From Chrysochromulina tobinii (taxonomy: Eukaryota; Haptophyta; Prymnesiales; Chrysochromulinaceae): DNA of 16,245 nucleotides. Below, in pieces: positions 8,201-14,200 of the stretch. Under the pieces are notes generated by a model. The model was not told where the DNA came from and did not search any database. It saw only the letters and a program-made list of their open reading frames with translations. Made by a program: the position numbers and the translations under genes. The DNA is taken from NCBI GenBank assembly GCA_001275005.1, contig JWZX01000807.1:1-16245 (forward strand). The letters are read 5' to 3'. The stretch's first letter is position 1. The number at the start of each line of letters is the position of its first letter.

Positions 8201-9105
8201 AAACTGCGTCCCATACGAGTGCCACCGCCCCATCCGAGCGCACGCGCAAGGTCATTCCCCGTGCCCAGCGGCAAGATGGCCACGGGCGGCGTGTACTCGA
8301 GATGTGCATTGTCCAGGAGGGAGAGCACCCAGCCTACGGTGCCATCGCCCCCACACACTAAGACGCGGAAGCGGCCGACAGTGCGGAAGGACTGGAGGGC
8401 CTGCTCGGCGTGCCCCAGCGACAAGTCCACCACCTGGTGCGCCGAGAGCAGCGCCTTGAGCTGCACGAGCGTTGCCTCGCCTTGCCGACCACCGCTGCCT
8501 CGGTTGATGAAGACGAGCAGCGGCGTGCGATCTCGCGCAACCTCCGCCGAGGGGCGATAGGTCCATGAGTTCTGCCAGAGCTGCGGCTGCAACGTCGGCG
8601 TGCGCAGCTCCGCTATGCTGTGGCGCACGCGCTGCGCGAGCGACGCGGCGCTTCGCAGCCGGAGCTTCTCCGAAGCGGCTTCGGCGCCCTTGGCTGGGGG
8701 GCTCGTGGGTGGCGTCGCCTCGCCAAAGTCGAGCAGCTGCTCGGGAAGGATGAGCCGCCAGAGGCGGGCGCGCGCCTCTTCCAGCTGCCGTGGATCAAGG
8801 TCGGGCGGCGTCGCTTGCGCGTGCATGATCGAGATGAGGTAAATCAGCGCGAGCGTGGCCGTGAGGAGTGCGATTGTCATGAGTGGCGGTGGGTCCGAGA
8901 TCACCACCGGCTCGGGCTGTCGCGGCCAGGCAGCCAGGTCGGCGTGTGCAAATGGAGGGCCCACCATGCCGCCGTCCGCGAGTTCGTCCATGATGCGTGT
9001 GCAAAGCCGCCCACGCGCCGCACCAGGGACCCCCCTGGAACGCGGGACGGAGAGGAAGTTGACGGGAACACGGAAGGGCGACTTTACATGAACAGAGAGA
9101 ATCAT
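5245..9105 (-). CDS. Diacylglycerol kinase, membrane-anchored, eight exons
   Basis: Phosphorylates diacylglycerol to phosphatidic acid. Exons on the minus strand: 9105-8143, 7886-7691, 7558-7515, 7309-7176, 7079-7000, 6922-6105, 5876-5793, 5556-5245; they join in frame to 876 residues. A hydrophobic helix (about 74-96) suggests an N-terminal membrane anchor. No C1 domains are visible. The catalytic DAGKc domain follows: LLVFINRGSGG (about 197), the ATP-binding GGDGTVGW (252-259), LPLGTGNDLARALGWGG (279-295). The accessory domain begins IIMQNYLGVGVDANVALEWH and LKNKLMYLRYGARQLL, then SYAGGTDLWGG. A Ser/Ala/Gly-rich insert of about 245 residues interrupts it before DDRLLEVVAIKG, and it resumes with SAHRLCQASSVTI and MQVDGEPF. 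Five AKS(V/L) repeats sit near 336-356. The start at 8991 has a better initiation context (A at -3, G at +4) but would only trim 38 residues. Head-to-head with the gene at 9217. Confidence 0.93.
5557..5792 (-). repeat. Kinase intron 7: about ten 20-24 bp units with GCATGC
   Basis: The units read gagggaggccatcagcatgc on the plus strand. The 14 bases ATGCAG|GTCGATGG occur at both the donor and the acceptor junction, so the intron is flanked by a direct repeat spanning both splice sites. Confidence 0.85.
5877..6104 (-). repeat. Kinase intron 6: decamer array
   Basis: Plus-strand units aggcaatcag and aggccatcag (sense CTGATTGCCT and CTGATGGCCT) fill 5930-6100. The acceptor region carries GCATGCACACAG. 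I see no copy of flanking exon sequence here. Confidence 0.85.
6246..6350. repeat. Tandem duplication inside kinase exon 6
   Basis: Two in-frame copies of a unit of about 54 bp encode NDLVGGSSGGAAGGMRSR and NDLAGGSSGGAAGGMRSR. It lies in the Ser/Gly-rich insert of the accessory domain. Next to it, at 6149-6212, a shorter duplication gives two DDRLL copies. Confidence 0.75.
6390..6480. repeat. CCG/CTG triplet-rich low-complexity tract
   Basis: Runs of ccg and ctg triplets on the plus strand encode Ser and Gly runs of the kinase insert on the minus strand. A second ccg run at about 6580-6605 encodes polyalanine. Confidence 0.7.
6923..6966 (-). mobile_element. Introner-like element copy 1 (kinase intron 5)
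   Basis: In sense orientation: GCATGC, GAGTGCTCACCACGGCGCC, a pyrimidine tract, CACAG. The whole intron is 77 bp (6999-6923). It begins with GTGAGTGGGATGACGACGAG, which is identical to the first 20 bases of the downstream exon, so the insertion is flanked by a perfect 20-bp direct repeat. Confidence 0.75.
7080..7175 (-). repeat. Kinase intron 4: short TGGATTGCAT decamer array
   Basis: This 96-bp intron holds about four atgcaatcca units (plus strand). It starts with GTACGAGC, which is also the first eight bases of the next exon. Confidence 0.8.
7310..7514 (-). repeat. Kinase intron 3: decamer array plus fossil exon junction
   Basis: Units tggcaatcag and tagcaatcag fill 7311-7390, and tggcactcag variants fill 7430-7510. 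Between them, 7390-7414 is a near-copy of the joined exon 3-exon 4 sequence (sense ...CGTTGGCAGTCGGAGCCGC...) without an intron. Confidence 0.8.
7559..7593 (-). mobile_element. Introner-like element copy 2 (kinase intron 2)
   Basis: Sense GCATGC, AAGTGCTCACCACGGCGCC, C-run, CACAG. It is preceded inside the intron by a copy of the downstream exon start, GTGTGGATGCCAACGTGGCG. Confidence 0.75.
7887..8142 (-). repeat. Kinase intron 1: decamer array
   Basis: At 8040-8135 the plus-strand unit is aggtcctcag (about ten copies, sense CTGAGGACCT); at 7910-7935 it is aggcactcag. Positions 7944-7964 are a degenerate copy of the start of exon 2. The acceptor is CTCATCAG. Confidence 0.85.
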
Positions 9106-9216
9106 CACTCTCGAATCACGTTGCAGATGGGGATGTCTGTCTAAGAGACGGTTTCTCCTCCCGAAACCGTCCTTCCCTGCAACTGCCTTGCAACCCCAAC
9201 GTCTTCGTGTAACGCC
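9106..9216. promoter_or_regulatory. Short bidirectional promoter region
   Basis: The kinase start (9105, minus) and the next gene start (9217, plus) are 111 bp apart head-to-head, so both promoters share this space unless the kinase starts at 8991. Confidence 0.6.
9147..9171. promoter_or_regulatory. Perfect 9-bp inverted repeat, 7-bp spacer
   Basis: GACGGTTTC (9147-9155), spacer tcctccc, GAAACCGTC (9163-9171). It is symmetrical and lies inside the divergent promoter, so it is a candidate binding site for a dimeric factor, or a stem-loop in the 5' UTR. Confidence 0.6.
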
Positions 9217-10656
9217 ATGCTAACGAGGCCAGCCTTCCTCGCGCCGCTCAACGTACCAGCCATCGCCGACGCGTGCGAGACAGTGGCATTGCCAACTCAC
9301 GGGTCGCGTCGGTCACGCTCTCGGCGCCAGCGCTCCAACAAGGACAACCGAGGAAGAAGCCCGTCTTCCAAGAGCGTCAAGAGTCCGTGCGCATCTCCGC
9401 AGCAGCTCATGAGCCCCGGAAGCCCCACGCCCAAAAGCCCGTCTGCCAAGAGCGTCAAGAGTCCTTGCACTGGCGCATTTCCGCAGCAGATCATGAGCTC
9501 CGGAAGTCCCACGCCCAAGTTCACCGCTAGCAACATTGGCGTACGTCTGGTGGGTGCCGAGGCGGCCTCCCTCCACACGCATGCTGCTGCCCTCGAGCGC
9601 AAGGCGGCGCGTCTCCAGCAGCGGTCCGACCAGATGGCATCGCCAGCTCGCCCGACGGTGCACGAGCTCGTCAACGAATGGCAGCGTCTGAAGCAGCGGT
9701 CGGACGAAATGATGGTCATGCATGAGCACTTGGGCACTTGGATCTCGTCGATCTCGTCGGTCCAGTCACTTCGGACCAGGGGGGATTACTCTCTCCAGCC
9801 GCATGCCGATGCACGTGAGCTGCCCCCTACGGCAGTTGAGGAAGAGCCCGAGAGTGCCGAGGCAGAGGATGCCGACGATGAGGAGTCCGCCGTGCAGATG
9901 CATCTCACGCTGACCATCCCAAACGAATGCTCAGCGCAGGATGCCGACGATGCAGGGGCAGGGCCGCGCCGCCAGTGGCAGCCGCCCAGCTGCCCGCACG
10001 CTGCCCCCAAATCCGCTCGCCGCGGTAGCCCTGCGAAGGCCGGTGAGGATGAGCGCCGTGCCGAGCGTCGTGCAGAGCGTCGTGACGAGCATCGTGACGA
10101 ACCCCGAAACGAAGCCAAGGATGAGCGCCGTGACGAGCGCTATGGCGCCCACTCGCAGCTCCTTGCGCTCCAACGTCAACTGATCCGCCGTGTCGATGCC
10201 CTGGAGGGGCGCTTTTGCACCGCCCCCTGGACGCCACCCCTCGCAGCCGCCTCACCGGCACCGGCTGCCCTAGCAGATGCCTCACCGACCGGCGCGATGG
10301 GGATGCTCACCCCCTCGTACGGCGATGGTGCCAGCTTTGGCGTCAGCGTCGAGAGCTCGCTCGATCTGACTCCGGGTGCCCGGGACGGCGCCCATGATCG
10401 CGCCCAGGACGGCGTCGAGAGCTCGCTCGATCTGACTCCGGTGGCGCACGGGACGGCGCCCGGGACGGCGCCCAGGACGGCGCCGCGCACGGTTGCTGGG
10501 CGGCAGGAGCGAATCCGACGCGCATGCAAGCTCGAGGGGATCTCGTGCGCGAAGTGGATCTCGAGAGCGATCACGCTCAGATTCGATCTCGAGGCAGCGC
10601 TGCTAAACGCGCCCATCATGGCGCCTGCTTGCACGCTCGAGCGCGGCGTGCTGTAA
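9217..10656 (+). CDS. Intronless low-complexity protein, function unknown
   Basis: The 479-residue frame starts with ATG at 9217 and ends with TAA. I do not recognise it. The N-terminus is rich in Arg/Ser (RRSRSRRQRS, 31-40). A tandem duplication follows: SPSSKSVKSPC...PQQLMSPGSPTPK (48-73) and SPSAKSVKSPC...PQQIMSSGSPTPK (74-101), with several SP/TP sites that could be proline-directed phosphorylation targets. Residues about 115-172 look like a coiled coil (AALERKAARLQQRSDQM, LVNEWQRLKQRSDEM). An acidic block (205-225) precedes a strongly charged Arg/Glu/Asp repeat (278-309). VESSLDLTP occurs twice (378-386, 400-408). The in-frame repeats show the frame is real. A cytoskeletal or nuclear phosphoprotein is possible but unproved. 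Confidence 0.72.
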   Translation: MLTRPAFLAPLNVPAIADACETVALPTHGSRRSRSRRQRSNKDNRGRSPSSKSVKSPCASPQQLMSPGSPTPKSPSAKSVKSPCTGAFPQQIMSSGSPTPKFTASNIGVRLVGAEAASLHTHAAALERKAARLQQRSDQMASPARPTVHELVNEWQRLKQRSDEMMVMHEHLGTWISSISSVQSLRTRGDYSLQPHADARELPPTAVEEEPESAEAEDADDEESAVQMHLTLTIPNECSAQDADDAGAGPRRQWQPPSCPHAAPKSARRGSPAKAGEDERRAERRAERRDEHRDEPRNEAKDERRDERYGAHSQLLALQRQLIRRVDALEGRFCTAPWTPPLAAASPAPAALADASPTGAMGMLTPSYGDGASFGVSVESSLDLTPGARDGAHDRAQDGVESSLDLTPVAHGTAPGTAPRTAPRTVAGRQERIRRACKLEGISCAKWISRAITLRFDLEAALLNAPIMAPACTLERGVL

Positions 10657-11219
10657 TCACGCTGTGTGGCGCGTGTGACCTGAGAATGACCTGAGATATT
10701 GACTCACGGTGTGCGACGCCGACACGGAGTTTGGAGTTTCTGTCGCCATCGGAAACGGGTACATCTAGATCTACGATCTAGTCGGCTGTGGTGGAAACGC
10801 CGACCTATACGTCCATGCTATACGAATACGTCCTACCGACAACCGAGGCGCCCGCGGGCGCGGCCGGCGAGCGGCGTCCGGTCTCTAGTACCGTCTACTG
10901 TTAACGTCTACTGTACACCGATCACCGTGTACCTGTACGTCGCCGACGACGTACGGGACGACCAGGACCACGAGCGCCTTGCGCGCAGCTCGCACCTCTA
11001 CTTTTGTAAACGATTTAAGGCGGAGGGATCATCAGCGCACAGCGGTACGTTCACAGTGTCTATGACTCGCGCGTCTTCGTAACGTCTTCGCTTGACTATA
11101 TGTGAGTATGATTCTCGGTGAACATCTTCGAGCATGCTTTGTACTGGTGCAGCGGGGCGCGCGTGCACACGACATCAGCTGTAAACTCGTGCGGCACGCC
11201 GGAACATATTATGATCGGA
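10657..11219. other. Convergent intergenic region
   Basis: This lies between the 3' ends of the plus-strand gene and the ferlin. A 127-codon frame at 10699-11082 has no recognisable content. A short direct repeat, gtctactgt, occurs near 10896-10918. No RNA gene or array is seen. Confidence 0.5.
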
Positions 11220-14200
11220 TTACATTGAATTCAGGAGGACGATGACCACAACTACCACGAGAACTACGCAGCACACGCCGCAGCACATGGCATACTTCTT
11301 GAAGAAGAAGAATGGGTTGAACAGATTGAAGTCGATGCCCAGCCCGTCGAAGAACGAGGGGCGCACCGGGTTCGGAAGGAACGGGTGTTGGTTTGGCGGG
11401 TCACGTCCCTGGCCCACAGGGCGCTGGATCGCCTCGTATCTCGGGATGAGCTCGATCGTGAGGCGCACCGTGCCCTGATTGCCCATGTAATTCGGGTGCG
11501 TCGTCTGCACGAGCACGTTCTCCCTCTTCACACCGCCGCCGCGCCGCAGCGCCAGTTCACAGATGGTCTTGAGCGTCAGTTGCGCCTCGCCGATGGCGTC
11601 GTTGGACGAGAGGATGTCGGCGTCCCAGAGCTGTATGAAGAGCCTCGGCGACTTTTCGGGCAGTGCCATCGGCCAAACCATCCGCCAAAAGAACTCCGCA
11701 TCTGATGAGGGAGGTCATCAAGAGGCCATCAAGAGGTGATCCAGAGGCAATCAAGAGGCGATCAAGAGGCGATCAAGAGGCGATCAAGAGGCAATCAAGA
11801 GGCGATCCAGAGGCAATCAAGAGGCGATCAAGGCAGCACGAACCGCCAGGCGATCGGTGGTGCACGTCCGTCCTGAGCATCGAATAGGGCTGGTGGCCGT
11901 GCGGTGTGATGGCTACGAAGACGTCCGACGTGCCACCGCCGCCGAAGAAGGACTCGTCCCGCGCTTGGACGTCGATCGCATCCCACACGATGACACGCAG
12001 CTCGAACATGTCGGTGGTCGGTGGCTCGATCGGGACCATCGGCTGGGCGATCGCGTACCTGATGAGAGAGGCACTCAAAGCTGATGAGTGAGGCACACAG
12101 AGCTGATGAGGGAGGCAATCAGAGCTCATCGGCTGGGCGATCGCCTACTTCTTCTCCAGGATCTCAATCTTGCACACGATGAAGCCCTGGAAGAGGGGCA
12201 GAGGGGCATGCGCAGGGGGGGTGAGTGGCAATCAAGAGCAATCCATCGACGGAGTGGCAATCAATAGTAATCAATAGCAATCCAGAGCAATCAAGAGCAA
12301 TCCATCGACTGAGTGGCATGGACCGGGGGGCTCAGCGGCCACCAAGAGCAACCACGTGGCACTCCATCTCACCTGCGCGTTCGTATTGCCAGGGTTGGTG
12401 AGCGGCCGCATCTCCTTCGGCAGCGCGTCGTTCTGCTGCTTGGTCTTCCACGTCTCAGAAAAGTAGCGGTCCTCGAGGTCGATGACCGTCTTGCCCAGCA
12501 GCGATTCGCTCAGCAGCTGGTAGTCCCATACCTGTGGGGGCGGGCGCCGTGGTGAGCGCGTGCATGCTGGGGGCTGGGATCGAATCCCTCCTCGGAATCA
12601 CACACCTCGAGATGTAGCCGAGATTGGGTCATCAGAGGTCATCAGAGGTCATCAGCACACCTCGAGATGTAGCCGAGATTGGCCGGGCAGGATCGCCGAC
12701 AGCTCGAAGGATTGGTAGAAATCGGGCTCGAGCGAGGGCGGCAGCGCAATGTCGCGCGTGGTGCGCTCCTGACCCTCGACGTTGTAGACCTTTAGGAAGG
12801 GCTCGGGCTCTTTTCCACCCGCCCTCGGGGCGAGTGACGTGGCGCCATACACATGCACGCGCACGCGGCACGGCTTCTCGGCGAAGAGCTTACGCAGGTT
12901 GGCCGGAGGGTCCTCTTTGAGAAAGAGCTTGAGCTCCTCATCCCCCTCATACCTGATGAGGGAAGCCATCAGAGCTGATGAGGGAGGCCATCAGAGCTGA
13001 TGAGGGAGGCCATCAGAGCTGATGAGGGAGGCCATCAGAGGTCATCAGAGGCAATCAGAGCTTGAGCTCCTCATCCCCCTCATACCTGATGAGGGAGGCC
13101 ATCAGAGCTGATGAGGGAGGCCATCAGAGGCAATCAGAGCTTGAGCTCCTCATCCCCCTCATACCTGATGAGGGAGGCCATCAGAGGTCATCCGAGGCCA
13201 TCCGAGGCCATCCGAGGCAATCAGAGGCCATCCGAGGTCATCCGAGGTCATCCGAGGTCATCAGCAGTCATCCGAGGTCATCCGAGGTCATCCGAGGTCA
13301 TCCGAGGTTATCCGAGGTCGTCCGAGGTCATCAGCAGCGCTCGTACTTGATGACGCGCAGCTTCATCTTGAGCAGCCCCTGGGAGCGCGCAGGCCTCCCG
13401 AATTTGATCGGGAATAAGTCGCGCGCAGTCTGCAGCCCCTTGGCGAGAAGGTTCTGCTTATACGAGGACGTGGTCGACTCGGGTGCTTTCATCGAGAGAG
13501 GGAACAATTGGAAGGGCAGATCATCTTCGAGAAGCTTCTCCATAGGATAGGGCAAGATCTCCTCCTCTGCCGCACGCGCTTCTTCGTCCTCCTCCTCTTC
13601 GCCCCCACCCTCGTCCGGTCCATCGCCTGGCGCCGGCGCGGCGGCCGCGCCCTCCTGCAGCTCCGGCATCTCGATCGTGCGTGGCCCCAAACCTGTGGGG
13701 AGAGGGAGCGCCGTGGTGAGCATCCATTGCATGCGTGCAGCTCCGGCATCTCGATCGTGCGTGGCCCCAAACCTGTGGGGAGAGGGAGCGCCGTGGTGAG
13801 CATCAGTTGCATGCGTACCTGGCACCGGCGCGACATTCTTTCCCGCCGAGACACTGAGCGCCTTTGAGCCGTTGGTGGCGCGCGCGACCGACGAGAGGAA
13901 GAGCTCATCAAGCTTCTCCTGCGTGGACAGAGGCGGAATGCGAGCACTCAGTGGCTGAATGCGAGCACTTAGTGGCCATCAGAGGCCATCAGCGGCCCTC
14001 AGCGGCCCTCAGAGGCCATCAGAGGCCATCAGAGGCCATCAGAGGCCATCAGAGGCCATCAGAGGCCATCAGAGGCCATCAGAGGCCATCAGAGGCCATC
14101 AGAGGTCATCAAAGGCGCTCCCTACCTCGTTAGGCGACTTGACGATTTGGAAATGGCCACCCTGCACCTTCTCCTTTTTGATCTTCTCGTCCCGCTCCTT

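Noticed and set aside
10699-11082. Plus-strand 127-codon frame
   Set aside because: Composition looks random and there is no motif or repeat support; it lies in convergent intergenic DNA.
12570-12600. tRNA T-arm or SINE B-box like GATTCGATCCC
   Set aside because: No complementary 5-bp T stem, no A box and no acceptor stem nearby; a chance match inside ferlin intron 10.
13111-13350. Frames with SEVIRGHPRSSEVIRG-type repeats
   Set aside because: Plus-strand readings of decamer arrays in ferlin intron 9, antisense to the gene.
13970-14105. CRISPR-like array
   Set aside because: Units are only 10 bp, directly abutting with no unique spacers, and lie in an intron of a eukaryotic gene. They are minisatellites.
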